Source: CAJQQY01 sp045106765 (GTDB taxonomy: Bacteria; Bacteroidota; Bacteroidia; Chitinophagales; Saprospiraceae). From it: a stretch of DNA of 64,000 bases. Shown here in pieces: positions 42,866-50,711 of the stretch. The stretch covers positions 1 through 64,000 of the forward strand of contig JBGCFD010000125.1 of the NCBI GenBank assembly GCA_045106765.1, written 5' to 3'. Every line of letters starts with the position of its first letter. The first letter of the stretch is position 1. The notes below the pieces were generated by a model. That model had not been told where the DNA came from. It saw only the letters and a program-made list of their open reading frames with translations, and did not search any database. The translations under genes and the position numbers were made by a program.

Positions 42866-43648
42866 ATGGCAAATAATACTGAACTACAAAAAATAAAGAA
42901 ACCCTCGCTATTTTGGTTAGCGACTGAACCTGCAAGAGCAGCTGCTGAATTAGGGCTTTCTATTCCATATCGTAAGTTTTTTCATAAAGAATATAAGGGA
43001 GATGGTCACCCAGTCTTAGTTTTGCCAGGTTTTATGGCAAGTGATACTTCGACTAATCCTCTTCGAAAATTTATTGAGAAATTAGGCTATAATGCGTATG
43101 CTTGGGAGTTGGGACGAAATACTGCAAAACTCGAAATCTTAGATGTTTTGATGGATAAGTTAGAAGATATTTATCATGAAACTGGACAGGAAATTACGAT
43201 CATCGGATGGAGTTTGGGTGGAGTCTATGCTCGACAAATGGCAAAAGAAAAACCAGATATGGTTCGACAAGTCATTACTTTGGGTTCTCCATTCGGAGGA
43301 ATTACAGAACCAAATAATGCCACTTGGATGTACAATATCGTTTCTAATGGAAAACGAGTGGTGGATCTCGATGCTGAACTTTTGGCTGATTTGCCAAAAC
43401 CAGCACCTGTTCCAACAACTGCCATTTATACCAAAGAAGATGGAGTCGTGCCTTGGGAAGTCTGTATGGAAAAAGAAGAATCTTCTATTCATCAAAATAT
43501 TCAAGTGCGAGGAAGTCATTTAGGATTAGGAGTTAATATCTCTGTACTAAATATTGTGGCTGATCGCTTGATGTATTACAAAGAGGATTGGGTGCATTTT
43601 GAACCACAGTCTGCTGTGAGTGATTTGATATTTTATCCTTCGATCTGA
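42866..43648 (+). CDS. Alpha/beta hydrolase, PGAP1/lipase-like
   Basis: Lipase-like hydrolase without signal peptide. The oxyanion strand is GHPVLVLPGFMASD (about residues 46-59), the nucleophile elbow G-W-S-L-G-G carries the serine (IIGWSLGGVYARQMAKEKPDMV), and the acid/His are probably in IYTKEDGVVPW and RGSHLGLGVN. The pattern PxxVRQVITLGSPFGG is shared with triacylglycerol lipases and with hydrolases of the PHA-synthesis superfamily. I start at ATG of MANNTELQK (260 residues). Substrate unknown. A terminator follows. Confidence 0.82.
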   Translation: MANNTELQKIKKPSLFWLATEPARAAAELGLSIPYRKFFHKEYKGDGHPVLVLPGFMASDTSTNPLRKFIEKLGYNAYAWELGRNTAKLEILDVLMDKLEDIYHETGQEITIIGWSLGGVYARQMAKEKPDMVRQVITLGSPFGGITEPNNATWMYNIVSNGKRVVDLDAELLADLPKPAPVPTTAIYTKEDGVVPWEVCMEKEESSIHQNIQVRGSHLGLGVNISVLNIVADRLMYYKEDWVHFEPQSAVSDLIFYPSI

Positions 43649-43675
43649 AGGAATCGAAATAATAAGGAATAAAGA

Positions 43676-43709
43676 AAAAACATCAATCGAAAGGTTGATG
43701 TTTTTTTTT
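43676..43709 (+). terminator. Terminator after the lipase-like gene
   Basis: AACATCAA pairs with TTGATGTT around TCGAAAGG, followed by nine T residues. Confidence 0.85.
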
Positions 43710-43770
43710 ACCACATAGGCACATAGAAAATATAGATTTTAATTTTTTCTATGTGCCTCTGTAGTAAAAA
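43709..43770. repeat. ACCACATAG-family palindromic repeat, copy 2
   Basis: ACCACATAGGCACATAGAA pairs, with few mismatches, to TTCTATGTGCCTCTGTAGT across 20 bases. It sits between the stops of two converging genes. Confidence 0.75.
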
Positions 43771-44448
43771 TCAATTCTTATTTTCCAAAAACATTCTCTT
43801 CACTTGAAAAAAAGTCGTCATCAAAAATAACACTCCAATCAACAATAATATCTCTCGATTTTTTTCTTTTAAAAAATCAACTAGCAATGTTCCCGCAAAA
43901 ATATAGAGTGAATGTGCTACCACCGTTGCCAAACCTGCTCCAATCACAAATGCCCATATCCTAAATTGAATTTTTCGAGTAACCAAAGCAGTATTCCAAG
44001 CCAACCAAAATGGAATCATACTTGGATAAAAAAAACGAATCCCCATTCCTAATATAAAGGTAGGAGCCAAAATCGTAGGCATCGACAAAGCAGGTGTACT
44101 CGAATTCGAATTCATTGCCCCATAAAAAACAACTATCGTCAAAATGGAAAAAAGTATCAGCATCGTCCATTCCAAAATCAAATTTCCATTTTTCTTTTTT
44201 GCTACCCATTGAGTAAATGCAACAATGTATCTCACAAAGATAGCTTCCACCAAAGCACATCCGCTTGAAAACATAAGTGCTGATTGCCATCCTTGTTCAA
44301 TACTAATTTGGATAGCAAATAAATGTAATGCTCCAATAACCAATGAACCTGATATACTTATTACAAAACCTAAAAAAAAGGACTTTACAAAACCTAAATC
44401 AGTTGTTAAGTTTTGATAAATCGAATCAAGAAAGGTTCTTTTAGCCAT
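43771..44448 (-). CDS. LysE-type translocator-like membrane protein
   Basis: Integral membrane protein of 225 residues with about six hydrophobic helices. The first part, FFLGFVISISGSLVIGALHLFAIQISIEQGWQSALMFSSGCALVEAIFVRYI, follows the LysE/RhtB pattern of exporters: a small-residue-rich first helix, then a G-x-x-x-A-L-x-E-A segment. A polar loop with VAKKKNGN precedes the next helix pair. The substrate, likely an amino acid or other small solute, cannot be told. Its upstream region, 28-45 bases before the ATG, contains the palindrome AGGTGTACTAGTACACCT, probably the target of the nearby GntR regulator. Confidence 0.65.
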   Translation of the reverse strand: MAKRTFLDSIYQNLTTDLGFVKSFFLGFVISISGSLVIGALHLFAIQISIEQGWQSALMFSSGCALVEAIFVRYIVAFTQWVAKKKNGNLILEWTMLILFSILTIVVFYGAMNSNSSTPALSMPTILAPTFILGMGIRFFYPSMIPFWLAWNTALVTRKIQFRIWAFVIGAGLATVVAHSLYIFAGTLLVDFLKEKNREILLLIGVLFLMTTFFQVKRMFLENKN

Positions 44449-44475
44449 TTTATTATTTTAAGAACTGTACTAATG

Positions 44476-44493
44476 AGGTGTACTAGTACACCT
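44476..44493. promoter_or_regulatory. Perfect palindromic operator AGGTGTACTAGTACACCT
   Basis: An 18-bp perfect palindrome just upstream of the LysE-like gene. Its core GTGTACTAG recurs at 44728 at the ABC operon promoter, whose third gene encodes a GntR/YtrA regulator. Both sites are likely bound by that protein. Confidence 0.6.
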
Positions 44494-44694
44494 TTTATCT
44501 TCTTAAATATTAGGACAATAGTACGCATATTCTAGCTTTCATTGAATGTAATTCGATTGATCAATCATTTTTCCATAAAAAAGCAAATAAGCCAAAACGT
44601 TCATAAACATCTGACAATCAACAACTTATAATTAAATAAACTTTACCCAACTGATTCTTTCTTTTTTATTTTCAAAAAAAATTTAATTAAAACT

Positions 44695-44725
44695 TGTTTT
44701 TCTCAAAGGAAAGATACTACATTTG
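44695..44725 (+). promoter_or_regulatory. Promoter of the ABC transporter/GntR operon
   Basis: TTG at 44695-44697 and TACATTTG at 44718-44725 give a 20-base spacing, an exact TTG / TAnnTTTG match. The predicted transcript start falls at the edge of the operator at 44728. Confidence 0.6.
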
Positions 44726-44727
44726 TA

Positions 44728-44749
44728 GTGTACTAGTTAAGTAATACAC
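44728..44749. promoter_or_regulatory. Second GTGTACTAG operator at the ABC operon start
   Basis: GTGTACTAG followed by an imperfect partner ending TACAC forms a 22-bp dyad overlapping the predicted transcription start, which is a repression geometry. Confidence 0.55.
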
Positions 44750-44776
44750 CAAGACACCAACTAACAAATATTAAAT

Positions 44777-45628
44777 ATGATTAACTTAAAAAACATTTCC
44801 TTTGGCTACAAAAAAAACAAGCCGCTCTTCGAAAGCCTCGACCTAAAGTTGGAGCAAGGAAATATCTACGGACTTCTAGGTAAAAACGGTGCAGGAAAAA
44901 CAACCTTGATGAAATTAATCGCAGGTTTGATTTTTCCAAAAGGTGGCGAGCTTGATGTCATGGGATTTACTCCTCAGGATCGACAGCCACAATTTTTAGC
45001 AGATGTTTATTTTATTCATGAAGAACTTTATGTACCAAAAGTAAAGATCAATACCTACGAAAAAACTTATGCTCCATTTTATCCCAATTTTGATCATACC
45101 GCTTTTGATAGTTATCTATCTGAATTTGGTTTAGATAAAAATGCAAAAATGACAGAGATGTCATACGGGCAAAAGAAAAAAGTTTTACTCAGTTTTGGTT
45201 TGGCTTGCAATTCAAGATTATTGATTTTGGATGAGCCAACAAATGGATTAGATATTCCTTCAAAAAGTCAATTTCGAAAACTATTGGCCAAAGCAATTTC
45301 TGAAGAGCGAACTTTTATTATCTCGACGCATCAAGTAAGAGACATGGCCAACTTGATTGATCCGATTATCATTCTCGAAGCTGGAGAAATTATTTTCCAA
45401 CAGAACCTTTATGATGTGTCGAAAAAATTATACTTCGATATTTCTTATCGAACTGCTGAACCTGAAAATGTGCTTCATGCAGAACGATTGCCAGGAGCCT
45501 ACCGAACTGTTATTGAAAATACAACTGGCGAGGAATCTGAAATTGAATTGGAGGCATTGTTCAATACTGTAATTACGAATCGACAAAAAATTAGCGAACT
45601 CTTTAAAACCAACTCGACTCATGAATAA
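44777..45628 (+). CDS. ABC transporter ATP-binding protein (YtrB-like)
   Basis: ATPase of an ABC-2-type transporter. Walker A is GLLGKNGAGKTTLMKL, the signature SYGQKKKVLLSF replaces the canonical LSGGQ (Gly-Gln kept), Walker B is LLILDEPTNGLD, and the switch His is in IISTHQVRD. The C-terminal 75 residues are a family-specific extension. With the next permease and the GntR regulator it matches the Bacillus ytr arrangement, known from cell-envelope antibiotic stress; here the role is inferred. It overlaps the permease gene by eight bases, implying translational coupling. Confidence 0.9.
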   Translation: MINLKNISFGYKKNKPLFESLDLKLEQGNIYGLLGKNGAGKTTLMKLIAGLIFPKGGELDVMGFTPQDRQPQFLADVYFIHEELYVPKVKINTYEKTYAPFYPNFDHTAFDSYLSEFGLDKNAKMTEMSYGQKKKVLLSFGLACNSRLLILDEPTNGLDIPSKSQFRKLLAKAISEERTFIISTHQVRDMANLIDPIIILEAGEIIFQQNLYDVSKKLYFDISYRTAEPENVLHAERLPGAYRTVIENTTGEESEIELEALFNTVITNRQKISELFKTNSTHE

Positions 45629-46394
45629 TACATTTGATTTTAACCGTTTTTCCCTGCTGCTCAAAAAAGAGTTATGGTCGGGAAATAAAAAACCTCTTAT
45701 CGTTGGAGGAGCAATTTTTGGTTTTTTGATATTAATTGCGCTGCTCCAAATTTACTGGACAGGTGGATACGAAGGATTGAATTGGCATATGTTTCCAATA
45801 GTGATATTTTGGGGTGGATTAATTTTTACCAGCGTAATATTTTATGAATTTAATAATAAAACTGGTACTCATCATTATCTCAGTTTGCCAGCCTCCACTT
45901 TTGAAAAATTCTTAAGCAAATGGCTGATTACAGCAATTCTATTTCCGATTGTGGCTTCACTCTTATTTTGGGTTTATTCAAAAGTTGGCGATGCTATTTA
46001 CTTTAATTATAATTCAGAAAATGGATATACTCCTTGGAAATTAACTGATTGGTGGAGTATATTTTTTATAAAAATTTATATCGTTTATCAATCTACTTAT
46101 CTAATTGGTGCTATTGCTTTTCAGAAATATACATTTTTCAAAACATCAATAGCCCATTGGTTGTATACAATATTTTCAGTCACCATTGCTGCCATTTTAT
46201 TTCGAATAATTTTTGCGGAGATGTTTGATGGTTTGTTTTCTATCAATCAAGATATGAATTGGCAAACAAGTGATGAAGTCATTCATTTTATGGAAAATAA
46301 ATTTTTATCCATTTTAGAATTTGCCTTGTGGTTTTTAGTTCCGCCAATCATGTGGGTAGTAGGATTTTTTAAACTTAAAGAAAAAGAAGCGTAA
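45621..46394 (+). CDS. ABC-2-type permease
   Basis: Membrane partner of the preceding ATPase. Six hydrophobic segments are visible, beginning PLIVGGAIFGFLILIALLQIYW, with the substrate-pathway motif NNKTGTHHYLSLPASTFEKFLSKWL between helices 2 and 3, typical of ABC-2 permeases regulated by YtrA-like repressors. The start overlaps the ATPase gene and its stop overlaps the ATG of the GntR gene by one base. Substrate unknown. Confidence 0.82.
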   Translation: MNNTFDFNRFSLLLKKELWSGNKKPLIVGGAIFGFLILIALLQIYWTGGYEGLNWHMFPIVIFWGGLIFTSVIFYEFNNKTGTHHYLSLPASTFEKFLSKWLITAILFPIVASLLFWVYSKVGDAIYFNYNSENGYTPWKLTDWWSIFFIKIYIVYQSTYLIGAIAFQKYTFFKTSIAHWLYTIFSVTIAAILFRIIFAEMFDGLFSINQDMNWQTSDEVIHFMENKFLSILEFALWFLVPPIMWVVGFFKLKEKEA

Positions 46395-46765
46395 TGAATT
46401 TCACAAAGAATCAAACCATATATATGCAAATCGCCGACTACTTGATCGAACAGATCTTGAGAGAAGAATTGAAGGCTGGTGATAAAGTTCCGTCTGTACG
46501 AGAACTCGCTGCAACTACCGAAGTGAATCCAAATACTGTTATGCGGACGATCTCTTACTTACAAGAACAAGATATTATTTTTAATAAACGAGGCATTGGA
46601 AATTTTGTATCAGAAGATGCTTACGAAAAAACTCGAACCATGCGTAAACAAGATTTTATTCAACAATATCTTCCTGATTTTTTTAAAACAATGAAATTAC
46701 TCAAGATGGATTTAAAAGATTTGGACGAGATTTATAAAAAACAAATGAATGGAAAAGCACAATGA
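46394..46765 (+). CDS. GntR-family (YtrA-type) repressor
   Basis: Short regulator of 123 residues: an N-terminal winged helix-turn-helix (IYMQIADYLIEQILREELKAGDKVPSVRELAATTEVNPNTVMRTISYLQEQDIIFNKRGIGNFV) and a C-terminal helical tail of about 45 residues with no ligand-binding domain, the YtrA subfamily layout. It is the third gene of the transporter operon and very likely represses it through the GTGTACTAG sites at 44476 and 44728. The start codon overlaps the permease stop. Confidence 0.92.
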   Translation: MNFTKNQTIYMQIADYLIEQILREELKAGDKVPSVRELAATTEVNPNTVMRTISYLQEQDIIFNKRGIGNFVSEDAYEKTRTMRKQDFIQQYLPDFFKTMKLLKMDLKDLDEIYKKQMNGKAQ

Positions 46766-46841
46766 GGAGTCAGGGAGGAGATGTTAACTTTCTATAACAA
46801 TGAATTTACATTTTTCAACAACACTTAAAAACTATCTTATC

Positions 46842-46907
46842 ATGAAACGATATTTACACTTTGCCGTCGCTTTTTGGTTTATGATTTTCCAAATTATTTT
46901 TTCTTAA
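46842..46907 (+). CDS. Possible 21-residue membrane peptide
   Basis: A short ATG frame in the gap between the GntR gene and the DUF2807 gene, preceded by an A-rich stretch. It encodes a basic start (MKR) followed by an almost entirely hydrophobic, Phe-rich segment, suitable as one membrane helix. It lies on the same strand as the operon and starts 77 bases after the repressor's stop. It may be a real small protein or just a hydrophobic chance frame. Confidence 0.35.
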   Translation: MKRYLHFAVAFWFMIFQIIFS

Positions 46908-46925
46908 AATTAAAAACTAACCATC

Positions 46926-47672
46926 ATGAAGACTAGTAATAAAATTTTGACTGGTACTTATTTAGTGATTTTATTGATTACAATTATTACCATGGCTTTT
47001 GTCAGAAATGGAACTACAGAAAGAGAACCACTTAAATCTGTTGGAGAAAACACAACTAAGAATGTCAATTTTAAATATCTCCGAGCACTTGATATTGCCG
47101 TCGGAAAAATAACACTTATCCAACAAAAAGGTCCAACTCGTCTTGAAATTAACTGTGCAGAAAATATACGCCAACATTTGGTGGAAGAATTTGAGGACAA
47201 TGAATTTTATCTTGGAATGGATCAAGGGGAGAATGGAGATTTGGATATTGAAGTCATTGTTTATACTGAAACTATTGAAGCTATTACTATCTCAGGTAAT
47301 GCCCGATTAGAGAATAATAGTACTTTTAAAACTAACGAAATTAATTTGACAACCAAACAAAGTGGTTCCATCCAAATGTCAATAGAAGCAGGGTTGGTTA
47401 ATACTTTTACATTTGGTGAAAGTAAAATTCAATTGAAAGGAACTGCTCAAAATCTAAATGCAGTAATCAATAATACTGGAAATGTATCAGCACTTGATTT
47501 AGAAACTGATGCGGTAGTTGCGAATGTGGGAGATGCTGGAAAAATGGAAATAACCGTAGTTTCCTCGTTGATCGCCAATCTTTCGAATGCTGGAAAATTA
47601 CGCTACAAAGGAGACCCAACCACTCTGCAAAAAAACGGTGTAATTGATTCTGCTGAATTAATAAAATTATAA
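46926..47672 (+). CDS. DUF2807 (GIN-domain) exported protein
   Basis: 248 residues with an N-terminal membrane anchor or signal (ILTGTYLVILLITIITMAF). The rest is a right-handed repetitive beta domain of the DUF2807 type: VIVYTETIEAITISGNARLEN, LTTKQSGSIQMSIEAG, FGESKIQLKGTAQNLNAVINNTGNVSAL, VANVGDAGKMEITVVSSLIANLSNAGKLRYKGDP, with the usual final 'G-x-P' strand. Such proteins are often found with YtrA-type ABC operons in Bacteroidota, and this one follows that operon by about 160 bases. The function is unknown; adhesion or envelope stress roles are proposed in general. Confidence 0.82.
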   Translation: MKTSNKILTGTYLVILLITIITMAFVRNGTTEREPLKSVGENTTKNVNFKYLRALDIAVGKITLIQQKGPTRLEINCAENIRQHLVEEFEDNEFYLGMDQGENGDLDIEVIVYTETIEAITISGNARLENNSTFKTNEINLTTKQSGSIQMSIEAGLVNTFTFGESKIQLKGTAQNLNAVINNTGNVSALDLETDAVVANVGDAGKMEITVVSSLIANLSNAGKLRYKGDPTTLQKNGVIDSAELIKL

Positions 47673-47730
47673 CGCTTGCGCTAATACATCTACAATACCC
47701 TAAAATATTTTTTGATTAGTTGATATTTGC

Positions 47731-47765
47731 AATGCGTCTCATTTTATGGGACGCATTTTTTTTTT
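47731..47765. terminator. Terminator after the DUF2807 gene
   Basis: AATGCGTC pairs with GACGCATT around a ten-base loop, followed by ten T residues at the + side; it sits between two converging genes. Confidence 0.85.
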
Positions 47766-47766
47766 A

Positions 47767-48414
47767 TCAAATCGCCCCTGGGCTATCAAAACTCTTCAGC
47801 GAAACATGCAAATGATCGTCTGTCCCAACATGTCGCAATACATTAAATCCCATCAATTGAAAATAACTCTTCATCAAAAAATTACGCACTTCACTTCTTC
47901 CATTTGTTCGAATATCCAACGCATGAACATAGCCATCACTTTGCTCGTAATGCAATGATCTTCGTTTTGACTTCAAACCCATTTTTTTATAATCTTCAGG
48001 CACTCGGTTAGCGTCAGTCATAATTAATTTTCCATCCAAAAATAAAATTGTACTTGTGCTCAATCTTAAAATTGGATGAAGACTTGTAAATTCCTTTTGC
48101 ACATTTTTCGACTTCGCATTAGCATCTGAAAAATAAAATAATGCATGTGCGCTATATCCTAAAACTAAGATCATTGCAAAAATCATTTTCCGTTTCATAG
48201 AATTGGCTGAACCAACTTTCCCCGTAAAACTTCCTTGCAAAAAGATCATATAAATCATCAAAACCAATGTCGTCACTCCTACTCCACCGAGCACAGAAAG
48301 CCAAGGTATCCATTCATAATTGGAATGAAAAAATACAGAACCTCTAATCAATAATATAAATGGAAAAACTAAAAAGAAGATCAATCGAAAAATTGCAAAT
48401 AAAACTGAAGTCAT
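47767..48414 (-). CDS. Hypothetical membrane protein
   Basis: 215 residues, not recognised. Three hydrophobic helices lie in the first 110 residues (FAIFRLIFFLVFPFILLIRGSVF, WLSVLGGVGVTTLVLMIYMIFL, KMIFAMILVLGYSAHALFYF). A soluble C-terminal part of about 100 residues is rich in charged and polar residues (FTSLHPILRLSTSTILFLDGKLIMTDANRVPEDYKKMGLKSKRRSLHYEQSDGYVHALDIRT). The last segment, with conserved-looking His and Asp, resembles peptidase-like or DUF domains seen in Bacteroidota, but I cannot name one. It starts from an ATG behind an AT-rich leader. Confidence 0.6.
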   Translation of the reverse strand: MTSVLFAIFRLIFFLVFPFILLIRGSVFFHSNYEWIPWLSVLGGVGVTTLVLMIYMIFLQGSFTGKVGSANSMKRKMIFAMILVLGYSAHALFYFSDANAKSKNVQKEFTSLHPILRLSTSTILFLDGKLIMTDANRVPEDYKKMGLKSKRRSLHYEQSDGYVHALDIRTNGRSEVRNFLMKSYFQLMGFNVLRHVGTDDHLHVSLKSFDSPGAI

Positions 48415-48744
48415 TTTGTTGTGTTTCTTTTTAAGTTAAAAAAACGAAAAATGGGGAATCGTTTTTTTCTACTAAGTTGATGTTTTGTTGGATAATTGAT
48501 TTGTTATTTTAATTCATATCTCTACCTTCTTATTTTCCTATTTATAACAAATTCAATTTGAAAGGAAAACCATGAATAGTAAGGAGCGGGCAGGGTATGG
48601 CGAAAAATGAAGGTGTGGGCGCCTGCCTTGTGTGAAGCATTTTTCGCCGAGCCTAACCCGCCCCATTTCTCACAGAACATTACTCATAGAACTCTTCTCA
48701 GAGATTGTTTCTCAAAATTGTTCTCAAAGCATTTTCTTAAAAAT
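48415..48744. other. Intergenic stretch with GC-rich palindromic repeat
   Basis: 330 bases without a gene. A GC-rich palindromic element occupies about 48560-48680 (see separate entry). The remainder is AT-rich. Confidence 0.6.
48560..48680. repeat. GC-rich palindromic repeat family, copy 1
   Basis: Arms around 48585-48609 and 48638-48664 (GGCGAAAAATG against CATTTTTCGCC, then GCGGG against CCCGC) enclose a loop with GGTGTGGGCGCCTGCC. The text before the left arm (TTGAAAGGAAAACCATGAAT) and after the right arm (CCCGCCCCATTTCTCA) recurs at the borders of the larger copy at 58555-58870, so these borders mark a real element. Confidence 0.75.
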
Positions 48745-49548
48745 TCAAGTCAGCACTTTCTCCATCAACTTTGCCACCCGATCATATTCTACCTCATTTT
48801 TCCAATCCCCATCCTTCTTAAAATACGACCCAACAATCAATGCATCCGACACCTTCAAATATTTTTTCACATTCTTCAAAGTCACTCCAGAGCCAACCAT
48901 AACTGGAATTTCACAAGCAGTTTTCACAGATTTAATCTCTTTCAAATTTGCAGCAACACCCGTCGAACTCCCAGTAATAATCAAACCATCACTCCTGAAG
49001 TATTCTGCCGCTTTTGCCGTTTCGACCAAATCCACATCAGCCGTCATCACATGCGAACTATGCTTTTTCTTAATGTCATTAAAAATCAAAATATCATCTG
49101 CCTCAATCATTTTTCGATAACGCAACAAAGTCCCCGCATCCGAATTCATCCAACCTTCATCAGCAAGATGACCAAAAACAAATCCCTCCGCTCGCACATA
49201 TTCCAACTCTGCAGCTTTTGCCACCGCCAGAGCAGATTCATTCGCACCAGCCAAAATTTGCACTCCACAAGGCAATGAAATTTCTCGTTTGATTTCCTTT
49301 GCAATCACACTCATCGCAGCAGTAATTTCAGGTCCAACTTCCCGGTTGAGATACGGAACATCATGCATATTTTCAATCATCAATCCATCGACCCCGGCTA
49401 GATGATACACCGCTGCATCAGTCAAAGCCATTTCAATAATTTTTTTCATTTCAAATTGACTAGCAGGAGTTCCAGGCAAAGCTTGCAAATGAATCATTCC
49501 GATAATTGAATGTTTTTTAGGGAAAATATCTTTAAAGTGTCTTTTCAT
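48745..49548 (-). CDS. BtpA/SgcQ-family TIM-barrel protein
   Basis: 267-residue (beta/alpha)8-like protein of the BtpA family. Characteristic segments are HSIIGMIHLQALPGTP near the start, GVDGLMIENMHDVPYLNREVGPEITAAMSVI, VRAEGFVFGHLADEGWMNSDAGTLLRYRK, and SSTGVAANLKEIKSVKTACEIPVMVGSGVTLKNVKKYL. BtpA was named for a photosystem I effect in cyanobacteria, but most members are in non-photosynthetic bacteria near sugar or nucleoside catabolism genes; reaction unknown. It diverges from psuG 145 bases away, which suggests a shared role in pseudouridine or ribosyl breakdown. Confidence 0.9.
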   Translation of the reverse strand: MKRHFKDIFPKKHSIIGMIHLQALPGTPASQFEMKKIIEMALTDAAVYHLAGVDGLMIENMHDVPYLNREVGPEITAAMSVIAKEIKREISLPCGVQILAGANESALAVAKAAELEYVRAEGFVFGHLADEGWMNSDAGTLLRYRKMIEADDILIFNDIKKKHSSHVMTADVDLVETAKAAEYFRSDGLIITGSSTGVAANLKEIKSVKTACEIPVMVGSGVTLKNVKKYLKVSDALIVGSYFKKDGDWKNEVEYDRVAKLMEKVLT

Positions 49549-49693
49549 TTTTTAACTTTACAAACCGCCTCCAAAAATGATTTCCAAACAAGGAAATCAT
49601 TTCTGAATCAAGTAATTTTTAACTTTCTTAAACAAATTCTAATAAATCTTTCAATTGTAAAACTAAGTATTTTCAACTAATTCAAATTCTTAA

Positions 49694-50629
49694 ATGCTAA
49701 ATCATTACTTAAAAATATCACCTGAAGTTAGCGAAGCTTTGACTCTAGGAAAACCTGTCGTTGCACTAGAAAGTACCATCATCGCTCACGGAATGCCCTA
49801 TCCTAAAAATGTGGAAACAGCTCTTGCCGTAGAAAACATCGTTAGAAAAAATGGCGCAACTCCTGCAACTATTGCCATAATCGATGGAAAATTATGCGCA
49901 GGACTTTCCGAAAAAGAAATTCGTCATCTTGGAAAACTAGGAAAAAAGGTAGTTAAAGTGAGTCGCCGAGATATGCCCTTTATTTTATCAAAAGGAATGA
50001 CTGGCGCTACAACTGTTGCCTCGACTATGATTATCGCTTCGATTGCGAAAATTCCAATTTTTGCCACAGGCGGCATTGGTGGAGTACATCGGGGAGCGGA
50101 AAGCTCTATGGATGTTTCTGCAGATTTACAGGAGTTGGCGAATACAAGTGTTGCGGTGGTGAGTGCTGGAGCAAAGGCTATCTTAGATTTAAAATTAACC
50201 TTAGAATATCTCGAAACATTTGGCGTTCCTGTTGTTGGCTATAAAACAGATGAGTTCCCTGCTTTCTATTCTCGTACAAGTGGATTGGGAGTAGATTATC
50301 GAATGGACAATGTTCAAGAATTAGCGCACACGCTTTTCACCAAATGGAATTTAGGAATGAAAGGTGGCGTTTTGATTGCCAATCCTATTTTGAAAAAAGA
50401 TCAAATAAAATTCAGTTCAATCAATCAAGCAATTGAAGAAGCAATTCTAATAGCAGAGAAAAAAGGAATTAAAGGAAAAAAGATCACTCCTTTTTTATTA
50501 GAAAAAATTGGAAAATTGACCGAAGGAAAAAGTTTGGAAGCCAATATTCAATTGGTTTTTAATAATGCCAAATTAGCTTCAAAAATTGCAGTTGCTTTTG
50601 CTAAGGAAAGAAAAAAATATAATTTTTGA
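49694..50629 (+). CDS. psuG: Pseudouridine-5'-phosphate glycosidase
   Basis: Splits pseudouridine 5'-phosphate into uracil and ribose 5-phosphate, the second step of pseudouridine salvage. VVALESTIIAHGMPYPKNVETAL (with the catalytic Glu), RRDMPFILSKGMTGATTVASTM, ATGGIGGVHRGAESSMDVSADLQEL and VVGYKTDEFPAFYSR are diagnostic. Length 311 is right. The partner kinase psuK is not adjacent. The divergent BtpA-like gene suggests joint regulation. Confidence 0.95.
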   Translation: MLNHYLKISPEVSEALTLGKPVVALESTIIAHGMPYPKNVETALAVENIVRKNGATPATIAIIDGKLCAGLSEKEIRHLGKLGKKVVKVSRRDMPFILSKGMTGATTVASTMIIASIAKIPIFATGGIGGVHRGAESSMDVSADLQELANTSVAVVSAGAKAILDLKLTLEYLETFGVPVVGYKTDEFPAFYSRTSGLGVDYRMDNVQELAHTLFTKWNLGMKGGVLIANPILKKDQIKFSSINQAIEEAILIAEKKGIKGKKITPFLLEKIGKLTEGKSLEANIQLVFNNAKLASKIAVAFAKERKKYNF

Positions 50630-50711
50630 CTTTGTCTGAACAAAGACTTTCTCCTTAAGTCTTTAAATCTATTTATAGAGAATTTTGTTACTTTTCAAAA
50701 AAATAAAACTC

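Larger units (their letters stand above)
44449..44776. other. Divergent regulatory region, LysE-like / ABC operon
   Basis: 328 bases without a gene. They hold operator-like palindromes at 44476-44493 and 44728-44749 and the promoter at 44695-44725. The rest is AT-rich. Confidence 0.6.

Noticed and set aside
43160..43523. Overlapping frames on both strands inside the lipase-like gene
   Set aside because: The hydrolase frame holds all conserved motifs; the alternatives are low-complexity and lack starts with local signals.
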